A DNA stretch of 64,000 bases from Sabellastarte sp. h YS-2021. Taxonomy: Eukaryota; Annelida; Polychaeta; Sabellida; Sabellidae. The notes under the pieces were generated by a model. That model saw nothing but the letters and a program-made list of their open reading frames with translations, was not told the DNA's origin and ran no database searches. The translations under genes and the position numbers were made by a program. Positions 1-12,143 of the stretch are shown here, piece by piece. The DNA lies in assembly GCA_964017235.1 (NCBI GenBank), contig OZ024935.1:9238001-9302000 (forward strand). The letters run 5' to 3'. How positions within the stretch are numbered: position 1 is the first letter of the stretch; every line of letters starts with the position of its first letter.

Positions 1-3000
1 ACAAAGTCAGAGTTGAGGATATGAAGCATTTCTTGTGATATGCCCTTAGGTGAATGTATTCTTGATAATGCATCAACTATGATGTTCTTGTGACCTTGAA
101 TGTGTTGGATTTGTAGGTCAATATCATAGGCCACTGTAATGAACCATATATTTCTAGTACATGCATGGAGAATTGCATCCCTAGTCTTGCCTGAGTTGAC
201 CACTTGGACTACTGCCATGTTGTCGCAATGAAACCTGACTGTGGACTGTGCCCAATGACGTGCCCAAAGCCTAAGTGCTACTAAGATATTGAGCATTTCA
301 AGGTGTGTTATATGAAGGTCAGTGTTAACAAAGGTTGGGACAGGGGCTGCATAGACCCTGTTGGCCCAAGTTCCCCCCACTCCTGTAAGGCAAGCGTCTA
401 TGTAAAGGGATTGCATGTGCTTCAGCTCTGATTTAAATATTTTGGTGGAGCCAGCAAAGTGAGGAAGGAACCTGATGAACCACTGAATATCCAGAAAAAA
501 TTCCTCTGTTAGTTTAATTTTTCTAGCATAAGGATTGTTTCTGAATAGGGAGAGTATTCTATTTATGAATATGCGAGCAGGTTTGATGCACTTGTGAAGG
601 TACACCAATTTTCCTAGAAGGGATTGAAATTGACGTCTGGTTAGTGAATTCTTGGTCATGACCTGACAACATTCATGGTAGATTTCCTGGAGCTTACTGG
701 CTTCAATGCTCAGAGAATTTTTATCTAGGTCAATGGTGATTCCCAAGCAGGTAAGGACCCTAGTAGGAGGAGATCGCTTGTTCTCATTCATGGGAAGGCC
801 TAATTCAGTGAGAAGGGCAGAGAGTTTGTTAAAATGACGCCATGCGTCATCTTCTTTGGCGACAATGATATAGTCGTCAATGTAAGCAAAAATCTTGCAG
901 TTGTCCTTGCCCATGATATGTACAATTGAGTCTGACGTCATCTGGAAGGCCGAGCTCCCATGGGTCCAGCCGAACGCGGCCGCTACGTCCAGACAATAGC
1001 CCCCCCCCATTTTAGGCCAAACTTGAAGGCGTCAGCCAGGTCGACGCGAAGATTTCTGAACGCCCTGGCTACGTCAATTTTTGCAAGGAGAACCCGACCT
1101 TGGGTGGCTTTGATTTGGTCAACAATGTTGTCTATGGTGGGAAATGTGAGAGTGAATTCCAGGTCATCAAATCTGTCCCTGGTGACGGCGTCGTTCACTG
1201 ACGCCCCCCTGGGGTATGAAAGATCAAGAATAACACGCCTTTTATTGCCATCCTTAGGCCTTGTGAGGAGTGGGGAACAATGGAAGTCGTCATAATCTAT
1301 GGTTGGGAAGGGGCCCAGCATGGCTCCCAGTTGCACTTCTTTGGTCAAATAGTGTTGTATGGCAGCAGGAAATTGCATTGCTGAATGGTGGTTTTTGACA
1401 TCCGTATTGTGGAGATTTGAGGGGTTGTTGATAGATAAGGGAAAACCATATGTGAGGTATTGCAATAATCTCTGGTCATGGTAGTCTTTCAGGTGATGAC
1501 GCCATGCGTCGAGATTCAGACTCGAGGGTACAGGAAATCTTGCAAACTTATAGCTTGGAAGTCTAGTACTTCTAATGGCCTTGGCCATGCATAGGTAGTC
1601 CTCAAGTGTATATGTAGCTTTGGGTTCCCTGTCTGGACCACAAAATTGAAAGTCTGTAGACGTTTTGGCCAAGAAACCTTTAGTTTTTTGTGTGTTATTA
1701 AAATCAGAAATGACGGCGTCAGAAAGTTCACTGAGATGCCTAGGAATGACGAACGGACGAGAGTCGACGCATGGACCCACGACATCCCTAACAGTATCAA
1801 GCCCATCATCAGCAGTTGATGAAGTGGGTTCTTGTTGCTGTATAATCATATCAATTTTATCTTGCATATACTCAGTATAGGATTTGAATCCTAACTTTCT
1901 ACTGAGAATGTCTTTCTCATAGTCTCTATAGCACGATTTGGGATCCAAATCACTGTTTTGATATTCATAAAATGTAATAAACATTGCAAATGAGATTGTA
2001 TGATACAAATAACCTACCCCAACATCACTGCATTCAGTTATGGTCACTGTATAATTCGCCAGATTTATATTCCAGTTGAAAAAAGTGTGGATGTTGTTTC
2101 CGTTGGAAATAAACACTATGTGGGTAACAGTATTAGTACCCATGTTGTGATAGTATCTATTCATAAAATTCACAGTACACCAATGTGTGCCACTTGAGTG
2201 GAGAGGGTTGACGTTTGTATTGATATTATTACTGCAGTGATGGTGGGGTTCCACTTGCTCGACTCGCGAGGCATGTTGACAACGAGAGTTGACATGGGTT
2301 TCCAAATTAATAGAATATTTACTATCATTTATGATTTCCCATGACTGAAGAGCCTGTACTGGCTGAAACATAAGCTTATTTTCAAAATTACCAATATACT
2401 GGTTACCCTGACTTGGGTTATAACAATTTGCAAGACATGAAATACATACATTGCCATGAATATTTTTGACCAAATTATTAGACTGATTATCAAAACTGTT
2501 AAAGTTCCCATCACCCTGATCATTGTTCAACACAGTCAAGTACTTTGTGCAAATGCAACAACGTTGTTTAACATTATTATGGTTACACACAGGTTTATTT
2601 ACAGTCTTTACCCTCCCCCCTATGTCCATAGGTTTCGTGCGGCTGTCCAGATCGGTTGGCAGTGAATCCAGTGGTCTAGGTCGTCCCTAGCTTGGAATTT
2701 TGTCTTTTTGTTTGATTTTAGTAAAGCATTTCTGTTCTGGATGGCCAGCTGTCCTTCCTTGCTTGTCACAGTATGAGCAGATGTGTTTGTACGTACCGTG
2801 GCTTGCCTCATGAGAGCACGACCCCTCATTGTAATATTTGCAAATTTTTCTGGGCTGTGTTGCAGTAGTGGATTGTGAGGTTGCCATTGAGATTTGTGAG
2901 GCACTAATTCTGTTCAGGGACCACTGAGTTGCATCCTGCCACCTCAGGTTGCCCTCCTCCAGGTCATGCATAGAAGTGGCCCAGGCACTTCTAACAGCGG

Positions 3001-3931
3001 TCCATGGCAATGAGGTAGCATCCTTCATAGCAAGGATGACCTGGAGGAGGGCATGCCTTGCTGTGACCTGATCTTTCATGTGAAAAATATTTGACAGTTG
3101 GCCCACTACCCATTGTGGCATGGTTAGCTCATCGTACACCACCCTTTTCCACCCAGCAGGGGGGTGGTAGCCCTCATTGGGCCAACGAACTTCATGAGGT
3201 GTTTGGACAAAGTCAACAGAGTTATAACACCCTGATTTTCGTGTATGCCTACCTTGGATAGCATTCCTAGCTTGTTCCTCATACGATCCCAGGAGTTGTG
3301 ACACTGATTCAGAAATAGTGGGCATACGTCTAATAGTGTCCAGCTTCGGTATGACGCCATCTGACTGGAGAGTAGGGATTGCAGTAGTCGGATCTCCTCC
3401 CATGTATCTATGGCCGAACCCCACCCTATCCTGCTGAGGGTCTCCTCCCCTGGTAGCCGTGGATTGAACCCGCTCACCATATGCCTGGATGGGGTCGCTC
3501 GCGAGATGCTGATTTTCCTGCAAGCCAGCATGTAACGTGTGAAGGGCCGATGTGGCTTCAGTACGGCACGGTACGTGACGATTCTGGGGTGAAGAAAGCG
3601 TACTGCTACTGCCCTCATGACCACGCTGCCCCCTCTCTATCGCTTCCACCCTTTGAGAGAGTGCTTGGTTAGATTCAGATATTTTGTTGAGCATAGATAT
3701 GATAATGTCTGATGAGTCAGATAGGGAGCTTGGCTTTTGCTGGTGGGTAATCTGGTGAACTGTACTTACAGCATCTGTTGGCGTCGGATCCGATTGCAAG
3801 TATGATCCGTTTAAGTCTGTGTTAGCCTGTTTCCTCACTCTTCTTGTTGAAATCCGTGCCCTAGCCGAGGCAGTAACTTTCTTTTTGCCTTCAGCAGGCG
3901 TTTTCTTTGATGCAGGCATCACGTTTGACAC
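1..3931 (-). mobile_element. DIRS-like tyrosine-recombinase retrotransposon, copy 1 (cut by window edge)
   Basis: Fossil retroelement on the minus strand, with its 3' part beyond the window start. Visible parts in element order are a gag-like protein (about 2687-3931), then reverse transcriptase and RNase H (about 1-2629). The RT block shows the fingers/palm motif of this group (SPLLTRPK, then RRVILDLSYPRG, then AKIDVARAFR), and further on a YIDDY-type active site and an RNase H segment ending in ADALSR-like residues. These motifs place it with DIRS/PAT/Ngaro elements rather than Ty3/gypsy. A recombinase is expected outside the window. It looks mostly whole over the visible part, with about one or two breaks. 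It lies head-to-head with a second copy starting near 4060. Confidence 0.85.
2687..3931 (-). mobile_element. gag-like part of DIRS copy 1
   Basis: A 414-codon open frame forms the first protein of the element. The N-terminus is basic and low-complexity (K/R/A-rich). A segment of the type ISMLNKISESNQALSQRVEA looks like a short coiled coil. The C-terminal half has a conserved block around VVGQLSNIF and LPWTAVRSAW that recurs in the other DIRS copies in this window. It ends in a cysteine/histidine cluster (CKYYNEGSC, then HICSYC, then HPEQKC), resembling the zinc-binding tail of DIRS-like gag proteins in marine invertebrates. The role is inferred to be nucleic-acid binding and particle assembly. 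Confidence 0.8.
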
Positions 3932-4059
3932 AGTAGATCAGTTGTGAAATATTAGAATAAAAACTAAAAACCCTAAGTTGTTTACATTAAAAGAAATACT
4001 TGTTGCTTGTTCAAATACTGGAATAAGAATGAGGGAAGCCAATTCAATTATAGCTAGTG

Positions 4060-5720
4060 ATATGTAAGGGGTATTCTGATTGGGCGTTGCTAGTAAACAG
4101 GGGTTGCCATAATAGAGAGGGGAATAAGTTAAAGGATGGAATAAGGTACCTCCCAACTGAATTCGCAGGCCCCTGTCAGGCCTTGCTTAACAAACTCAAC
4201 AGAACAACAGCAGTTGACCAAAGTGGATCATATTTGTGCTTTGCAAGGTCTGTAAGTAACAAACCATCTACATCCCATTCCCCATCCTCTTCCTCAGAAG
4301 CATCGGCTAATGATGCTATTCTAGCTATGTTACAAAAGTTGGATAACTCTAATAAGGCACTAGCACAATGGTTTGATAGAGTCAAGCAGCAATCTTTTAC
4401 TTTTACCCCTGTAAACCACACACCTCCCACTAATGATTTGCAGAGAGAGGAACTGCAATCTTCTCCACAAATGGGATCTATCCGTCACTATGACATGGTT
4501 CGAGACCTGTCACTGCCCATCACAGAGAACACACAGGAACATCAGTAACATGGCTTGTGAGTCGTGTTTACTGGGTACTACACATTCAGGAAGTCAAACA
4601 GGATGCTGTGCTACCTACTGTTGAGAGACAGTACATCACATTCCTAATGTGACCCTTGCTGTTATTGATGCAGTGGCCTCGTATGAGGTTTAAGTTTGAG
4701 CCAACTAACTTCAAGGTAAGAGCAATGTTTAGAAGTCTGAAAGGTATAATTTGGTGGACAATGTTAACACACCTTCCCATCTCCATTGACCTAATGGAAG
4801 TTTCCAAGGCAGCATTGACACGAAAAGGCTCTGTGTGATGAACTATCAATTCCACAGTGGATGGCTGGCCAACTGACCAATATCTACAATATCCATGATC
4901 CCTTATTAGCTAAACATGCCTTTTTGCAAGTTATTCAATCTCTAAAAGATGTCTCATCCTTCTCTTGAACCGCTGTCAGGAATGCTTGGCCATCTTTGAT
5001 ACATGAACTTTGATGCATAAAGCTGAGGAACGCACTTACACTGGATGCTGCCACCCAATAGACTAAAAATCTCACAGATATCTATGACCAATACTCAAAC
5101 GTCTTCATAGCACACACTTTTTAAAAGAAAATATGCAAGTTTTTCAGTGATTGTTCCTGTACACATGATGAGCAACATGGTCAGAACTTTTGCAGCTTTT
5201 GTCAGCATCAGGGTCAATCTGCTGTTCACCTGGAATCTAAGTGTAATGCTAAATTTCAAGGATCAAGTAAACATCAGGTTAATTCGAATAACTAGGGACG
5301 GGATTGACTACTGCAGGGCAGAATTCAAGGGCTGGCTAACTCAAGCTTTGTCATGACTGAGTTGTTGGCTTATACTACACAGACGAGTGTTGCTTTTAGT
5401 CATTTGCATTGTATTATACATTTCAATTTAAATGATGTTCACGTATAGGCCAAAGATGATCATCTTCAGACATGTGGAGAGTGGGTGATAGAAATGACAG
5501 TGTGGTTGAGCAAGTAAGACCAGTCATAAAGAGTACTTTACACAATTGCTCTCACCAAGGACCTCAGTTTTTCAATAATAATCAGTTGCATACGGTTCCA
5601 TTTACAAATTTGCAACATTATAAATGCAACAATGGGTCGATTGTTACTTTGGTATTTATACAGGAGATCAAGAGGGGACAAGGGCAGCTTTTATTTAATA
5701 AATTGCAATTATCATGACCA
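4060..5720 (+). mobile_element. DIRS-like retrotransposon, copy 2 (gag part only)
   Basis: Decayed fossil copy on the plus strand. The N-terminal part carries a segment (AILAMLQKLDNSNKALAQ) parallel to the coiled-coil region of copy 1. Around 5130-5265 the cysteine/histidine cluster is still readable (CKFFSDCSC, then FCSFC, then HLESKC). The block that matches VVGQLSNIF in copy 1 lies near 4860-4900. After the zinc cluster, an asparagine-rich spacer like that of copy 1 runs to about 5720; no RT follows. Several breaks are present, so it is clearly older than copy 1. Confidence 0.7.
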
Positions 5721-5751
5721 CAGGATATTGTTTCATGTCTGTACTGACCCA

Positions 5752-5969
5752 TCAAGTAGATTCTTTTAAATAGTAGATCCAATTGCTTGCCACAGTGTAA
5801 AAGTTACCCAAAAGAAAGAGACCATCGAACTCATCAATATTTTGGATTGTCATATTGTATTTAGGACTGAATTGATAAGTTGATTGTTTTGCAAGACGGA
5901 TTCCAACTGTTGTCCTACTGGTATTGGCGGTTATACATTGTGTCCAATTTGTAGGCGTTTGAGTCATAC
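5752..5969 (-). CDS. Candidate host gene, exon 2 (small secreted protein)
   Basis: This is a 71-codon open frame that ends in a stop and has no resemblance to the neighbouring retroelements. It encodes a soluble-looking domain with two N-glycosylation sequons (NTS, NMT), one cysteine and an aromatic C-terminal segment (GLFLLGNFYTVASNWIYY). If spliced to the exon at 7549-7708, the single G left by that exon and the GT starting here complete a glycine codon, so the phase fits and gives a protein of about 125 residues. The acceptor would be an AG at 5970-5971, but the pyrimidine tract before it is poor, which is the main weakness. No family was recognised. It could be a chance frame or belong to a different transcript. 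Confidence 0.35.
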
Positions 5970-7548
5970 CTTATCAATACTGTATACCTTGGAAGATATT
6001 AGGTGTCCTGGGTGTTTCCTCTGTGGAGTGAAATTTTAACCACAGGGTAGGCAACCTCTAGTGTGAATGGGGCATCAGAAAATTAAATATCTCACAGAAC
6101 CATTGTTAATTCTCATTTTGATCATGTTAGATTTCCAGTGAAATATTCAAACATATAAAATGGTAACTTAACAGGAACAACTGATAATTAATTACCTCTG
6201 CATCAAAAACACAAAAATTTGGATTTTTAACAAATTTAATTTGACTCTGCAGAAATAACTAATATTGACAAACATTTAATTGCATGTTCACAACATTAAT
6301 TCGATTTTTTATTAAGAATAGAGGGGTTAATTTCAGACCAGTAAAGAAAATGAAAATGTTAGACATACTATTAATGTTTCAGAGAATGCCTTTCATGTAA
6401 AAGCACAAATGCTAAAATGGAAATGTTTAACAAGATGACACTATGAAACATTGTTTATTTGGGTTTTAACATCACTTTCAACACTGCATAGGTCAAATCA
6501 TGACGAGTAGTTTCACAAGCAGATAGAATCAGTGCATACAGTTGTTCAAGGTTCTGTACTGTAAACTGCTGATCAACAGTATGAAACTATCATCTTTCTC
6601 CCAATGGGTTTCGGGGTTCAAACTGTCAACTTTAGAGCTAGGAGGCGAGAGTATTAACATTTGGACTATTAAAGCTTTAAAACTTTAAACACCTAACCCC
6701 TATTCACATTAAAACGAACTCCAAGCAAACTGTTACATTTGGCTATAAAATATAAATACGGACAGAACATTTCATGTAAAAGTACTGTTGTTAAAATATC
6801 TTATTTTAATACCCTGGTTTCAAATTGCAAACATCTAGTTATTTTAATGCCAAATCCGGTTTTCATAATTTATATGGAATAACAAACCTGATACAATTGA
6901 TAAAGAAAATTAATCGAGATATATGTATGGGAGTTTCAAAATATTATGCCTGAAAAAAGTGCACTGAAAGATATATTTGTGCATGTGGAATACTGAATGG
7001 CTGTACACTCAGTTATATTGCTGTATGTCTTACTATTTCAGATTCAGTGGCATTTTAGGTTACAATATTTCCTTTTGTTTAAAGGTTTTACTTTATGATC
7101 TGTTTAGAACCAGTCCAGAGAGTATCAATCTTCAAGCCTTTGCAGCCAAAACACGCACTGAATACGAAACAGCTCTCAATCAATAGTAGACTTTTCTTAA
7201 TCAATCAAAGACTTGTTGTTAATATCTACATCAATTCATATGGGCAGTTGTTCCACTCTGTGATTCATTAATATAAAATCAGAGAAGCCAACTAGCAAGC
7301 TAGGTTTTTACATCAATGAAGTTTACAATATATTTGGTTAACTGAATTGAGATACAAATTCTCACTCACAAAATACATTTTCACATCAGATGAGCAATAC
7401 ACCTTCCAATTTTTGAATAAATAATTAACGGTAAAATCTTATTGCAGCAATTTTAATTGTAATCTTGTATCGGATATATGTATTACAGCATGAATTTACC
7501 AAAGCTCAGAATGATAAGTCAATTGATCTATTTATTTCTACATCTTAC
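5970..7548 (-). other. Putative intron of the candidate secreted-protein gene
   Basis: AT-rich sequence between the two candidate exons. It starts on the minus strand with a good donor (GTAAGATG at 7548 downwards) and contains an old SINE copy at 6452-6672. A plus-strand open frame at 6977-7186 ends in ALNQ-stop and is preceded by acceptor-like pyrimidine runs, but nothing supports it further. Confidence 0.3.
6452..6672 (-). repeat. tRNA-Gly-type SINE, old copy
   Basis: Same layout as the young copies elsewhere: a TTATTTGGGTTTTA tail complement on the left, the core 'TCACTTTCAACACTG', the 'GAGGAAACCAGT'-like region, and a remnant tRNA head on the right with 'GGAGGCGAGAGT'. It is strongly diverged, with no clear target-site duplication. 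Confidence 0.7.
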
Positions 7549-7708
7549 CTTTAGACTTCTGAAGTTCAGCTCTCAGGAGTTGTATTTCCTGCAAAACTTG
7601 TACATCAAGTTTATTTGAATCAATCTTTCCATATTTGGTAGTACTTTGACTTTCACAAGGAACAGCCAGAAGCAATAAAACCAGGCCTTTGATGACAAAC
7701 TTAATCAT
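7549..7708 (-). CDS. Candidate host gene, exon 1 (signal peptide plus short coiled coil)
   Basis: The ATG at 7708-7706 opens 53 codons ending at a consensus splice donor (AAAG then GTAAGATG). The first 20 or so residues form a good signal peptide: MIKFVIKG, a leucine-rich core, then AVPCES. They are followed by a polar stretch and a heptad-like helix (LDVQVLQEIQLLRAELQKSK). A signal peptide followed by a short coiled coil and a phase-1 intron is the usual first exon of many secreted invertebrate proteins, including C1q-domain and lectin-like families. No C1q domain was found downstream, so the family stays open. The nearest compatible exon seen is 5752-5969; another exon could lie in sequence not recognised here. 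Confidence 0.5.
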
Positions 7709-10105
7709 TTTCACGGTTTCAAGCCAGTAACAAAATATCTGATACTAGATATTTGCTGTAACACTCAATGTGATGCAAGGCAAAAATGTACAGAAATTTA
7801 ATAAAATACTCTCTATATATTTTGCCTTGGAGTGAACATCATAGGATATTATGTCATGTTTCAGAGTAGAAAAAAGCCTAAAATAAACTTAGAATAGAAA
7901 ACAAAATTATTTAAAAACTGTTGGCTTAAATAGATATATACAAAAAAAGATAATATAGTATTATTTTCAATGATTTTACAAAGGTGTAATTTATATGTGA
8001 CTATTTTGAAGGTGAAAAATTTTATATAAAACGATAACAAATGTCCCTTTACAAGAATTCTGTTTTAAATAAAGATACCCTTAAATTATTATACATGTAC
8101 AAACTGTTCTCTGCAGAGGAGGAAGAAAGGCAATGTGTTGTTTGTTTCTTTTGAATCAGCAAACTGAAAATAAAAGTGAGATCATATTTAGGTGCCCAAA
8201 CATTTTCAAAACTGTTTTTTTTCTGTTTGACAAATTTTCTGTTTAAATCAAAGCCTGGGTTAGAGATATAAAATTTAACAGCATTTTTTAACTTGTGGCA
8301 ATCACATAAAGTTCAATATACTTTCGATATAATTGTGGATGACTTTTATGTACTATCTTTATGTACTTTAATGTACTTTTATGGACTATCTCTGATTTCT
8401 TATGCTTGGGATTGTTGTGCCTTAATTGTTTTTTTCGAATGAAGGAGATTAAGCACCAATCCATTTTAGTTTATTAGATAAGGTAATATACTAATGACAT
8501 AAATATAAATAACTAATAAGATTGTCTCATTGGCTATTGACATGAGGGGTATACAGACATATTTGATATCTAAGTAACTTATGACCCACTGGACCACATT
8601 AAGAGTCCGCAATTTGAAAAGTTCAGTTGTAATGCTGAAAAGTCCTTTCCTGCCTCAGTGTCAGGTAGAATGCATCACAAGCAGATGAGGAATTTATTTG
8701 CTGTCTCCTTTTTCAAAATAGACCCATAACTGATTGCAAAGACAGAAAAAGTAATATTTTTTACTCTTTGTATAAATACTAAGAGAATCGTGCCTGACAT
8801 AACGATAAAGGGATAACTCAGCTATTGTTTGAGGTTTTAACATTAAAAATACATGAAATAACTCATGTGTCACCATAATAGATATGTAATGTTCAAAATG
8901 GCAAGCCTTGAAACATATAAAACAAGAACACCTGACAAGTAGAATCAATAAATGGGACAATTCATGTTTTAATGTGGCAGTCACATTGTATTATTGTGGG
9001 AATCCACAGAATACATGGAAAATGTATGCTTTCATTAAGTAATGTACAAAAATCCTGTCATGGAACTAGAGATTGAGAGTAACATAATTAAATATTCTCA
9101 ATACACAATCCAGATCCAGACCATTATCGCCAAATTCCTGACTGTCATATTGTGATTGAGTTTCTTTCTCTAATTAAATATATTCAGCCCGTTAAGTTAG
9201 GGTCAAGGCTACTGCTTCTTGTTTTGATATTTATTAAGAAATAACTTCCTAGTTCTATATTTATCACAAGAACAATACCAGTGGAAAATTGCAAGAGAAA
9301 GTAATGTATTTTGTTACAATTGTACAGATGACATCATTGATACTGTTGTAGCATTTTTAAATTTAATCAGTGATTTCCTACCATCATATGACTGAGGTTT
9401 TTGTCATTTACCATAAATTACAGACACAAAACTAGATGTCAAAGAGAAGTATGTGTGATTGCACGGTCAACAAAAAGTTAACACATCTTCAAAATTTAAC
9501 AAAGATAAATTTATATTTTCATGAATTATAAACATTCTTCCATTACTTCATTTCTCACATATTTATTTATTTATTTATTTTGCTATAACATAGTGTTCTG
9601 TCCACATGTTACTTGATTTCATTACGTGTCAAAAAGGATCATTTCGTTAAAACATGATTGAGAAATTGAAGGTTAAAACAATATTTTGTAAACCAGCCCC
9701 TGAAGGGACAGATCATTTTTTCATGGTCAGGGAGTAGTCTAGGAGAGTGGTTTCGGGGGCAAATTTTTGATCCGGGAGATTTTCTCCAAAAATTTATAAT
9801 TTTTAAAACCTTTATGGTGTGGTACCAGTTCAACCCTGCACATCAAAGTAGTACCAGAATTTCCCTGATTTGGTACCAGATTTCCCTGAATGTACCTATA
9901 TGTACCCTGATGTATCTCTGGGTGACCTATATAGGTCCAAAGTACATACAAAACTGCTTTTGCTTCACCCTCTGCTGAACAGGGTTAACTCTTGATCATG
10001 ACCATTCCCCTCCTTAAGGGAGGGATGACAATGGACTCCCAATATTCATTAAAGTATAACAAAGTGCCAACTATGGTCTCCCTATAGGCCACAAAACAAG
10101 TTAAG
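7709..10105. other. AT-rich intergenic sequence
   Basis: No supported gene or repeat was recognised. There is a short TTTA/TTAT run near 9560-9582. A segment near 9820-9930 repeats GGTACCAG/TGTACC-type words, but without a clear period. Confidence 0.5.
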
Positions 10106-10328
10106 ATTTATTATTTATTTGCTGTTTTACATTGTGTTCAACAGTCAGGGTGATACTGTGACGGGTAGTTCATAGGTGGAGGAAACCAGTGCATACTGCA
10201 CTGTAAACCACTGTGCATCGGCAAGTAACTACAAACTTTGCAACATGAAGCACCAGACCCAAGATTTGAACTGGCGGCCTCAGAGGTTGGAGGCAAGAAC
10301 TCTAACCGCTACACCACCGAGCCCCCTG
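10106..10328 (-). repeat. tRNA-derived SINE, divergent relative of the tRNA-Gly family
   Basis: Read on the minus strand, the head has a box A-like GGTGTAGCGGTTAG and a CTTGCCTCCAACC anticodon region; the body contains 'GAAACCAGTGCATAC' and 'TGACGGGTAGTT'; the tail is A/T-rich. It is flanked by a perfect 13-bp target-site duplication, AAAACAAGTTAAG, at 10093-10105 and 10329-10341. Box B is degraded. It is diverged from the young copies at 13.1, 14.7, 31.0 and 43.3 kb. Confidence 0.8.
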
Positions 10329-10480
10329 AAAACAAGTTAAGGGCCATCCTCTGATGAGATAAAAATCTCATCTCGGAAACTTGTGTAACACCTAACATTT
10401 GGGAGTTTTACTGGATGGGCCGGAAAGGCCAGTATACTCCCAAATAATTTAGGTGGGACTATCCACTAGTGCCAAAAATT

Positions 10481-10789
10481 GTAATAATAATACTGGGCTT
10501 TTATATAGCGTTTTTTCTATTATTAGCTCAAAGAGCTTTACACAGTTTTACCCCAGAAAGAATAGATATCCTTGGTAACCTTACCTAGTGTTGCCATGCA
10601 AGGCACAGAAGCCAGTATCCCTTATAGCTGGGTACCCATATTTTCCCCTGGGTGGAGAGAGGCACAGTCCAAGTTGACATCTTGCCCAAGGATGTCACCC
10701 CACATGAAACAGTTGACATCAATGAGGATTGAACCCATGACCATTGGGTTATGAGTCCAACACCCTACCAACTGAACCACATGAGACCC
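10481..10789 (-). repeat. Second SINE family, tRNA-Met-like head
   Basis: On the minus strand the sequence begins GGGTCTCATGTGGTTCAG and has a box A-like TGGTTCAGTTGG, an anticodon region GGACTCATAACCC (CAT) and a box B-like GGGTTCAATCC. This head resembles elongator tRNA-Met. The body is unlike the tRNA-Gly family, and the 3' end has a 'tatagcg...aaagagcttta'-type segment like the 3' ends of CR1/L2-type LINEs, from which such SINEs often borrow their tail. No target-site duplication was found. Confidence 0.6.
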
Positions 10790-11815
10790 ACAATATGCCT
10801 CGGTAAGTCATACATATGACTGAGTAACTTGAAGATAGGACTTCATAAGTTGTTTATTCAACTAAGGAAAAAAGTAAAAATTTAGTAACTCAGAATTTTC
10901 ATATATTTATACATTAATTAAATTTTGAAAAAAAAAAACGATTTAATAAGTATCTGATTTTAACTAAACTTATGAATTTAAATGTTGCTAAGATCTTTGA
11001 GTGACATGTCCTGTGCAATTATGCAAATTCAAGTACTTACACAAACCTAGTTCAAATAATTATGATACCCTAGTGGCAGTCTGAGAATCACACCTTCCTC
11101 TGCTGTTAAGGCTACATATATTATATAATTGTTTAATAACATGAATGAAGTAACTTTTATACAACATTTCTTAAAACCTGTCATATTCCTTTGTTTAGCA
11201 AATCGCACTTCTGTTTGACACATGATGGAGCACATATTTTGGCAAAGCTCTTTCTCATTTAATGCAGCCTTGGTGTTCCACAGGTCAGTAAGTGTTATGT
11301 GACAGAGATAGATGATAAACTCACTGAGTAATAAAAATTAAGCCGTTCATGTGTGGGTTTACAATAGGTTTCCAATATTTTCTTGACAACTTCCAAGTGA
11401 CATTGTGATTGGCTCAAGGAACCTTCTGGTTGGCTCCCAGGAAGGATGTGTTTTTTCCCATCCATCTGATTGGTTCCTCAGAACATTCCAATAGGTTTCC
11501 ATATCCACCAAAATGTTCTTGCAGGCACCTTGGTGCATGTGGGTTCATTCCTTTAGGGGACCTTAATTATTTAAGGTTCTAGGCATTAGTATGCAGACCA
11601 TGCTATTTGTTAACTTTAATCTCAGTGGTCTAATTCAATTCGAGGTTTATAATCTGCATGCATCTTCCATTTGCATTCAAGATTGGGAAGGGGTAACATC
11701 ATGGAAAATAAAATCTGATTTTTTCTTCTTAATTTTGCACGTGTTCTATATTTTTTGTCTATTTCTACAAGTTTTTAGTAAACTAGTTGCAAATGGACAG
11801 GAAGAAATAAAATGT
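10790..11815. other. AT-rich sequence without recognised gene
   Basis: No coding or repeat structure that can be supported. 'GATTGGCT/GGTTGGCT' words near 11400-11480 are the only local recurrence. Confidence 0.4.
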
Positions 11816-11919
11816 GCTTTCGATTAAGAGTGATGGTGTGCAAACACCCATTCAACTACAGTCGTCGGACGATAACGAATTCTTGTGGAACTTGCTGAAG
11901 GTAAATTCTTCTGGTCATA

Positions 11920-12143
11920 GAGTAAGAAATCTAAAATTCGCCAGGAATCTAAAATTCGCCACCTCTAAAACCTTAGTTAATTTTATGAAGAAAATGATGT
12001 TTTTGTCTAAAAATTGGTATTTTTCAGTTCCAAAAGCCTTAATTTACTATACAGTCAACAAATCTTACCACAATTCATTTATTTTATTAGTATTTTCACC
12101 TGTGGCGAATTTCAGATATGTGGCGAATTTTAGATTTCTTACT
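11920..12143. mobile_element. Tc1/mariner-type MITE inside DIRS copy 3
   Basis: A 224-bp element with perfect outer terminal inverted repeats beginning GAGTAAGAAATCTAAAATTC, flanked on both sides by TA (11918-11919 and 12144-12145). Inside each end the word ATCTAAAATTCGCCA is repeated a second time with small changes, giving doubled subterminal motifs. The centre is AT-rich and non-coding. TA target sites and short length fit a mariner-type MITE; the source transposase is not in this window. Confidence 0.8.

Noticed and set aside
6977-7186. Plus-strand terminal exon ending ALNQ
   Set aside because: Acceptor-like pyrimidine runs are common in this AT-rich DNA; no upstream exon and no recognised family.
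10715-10789. Possible tRNA-Met gene on the minus strand
   Set aside because: Part of a longer SINE-like unit, with poor acceptor pairing.
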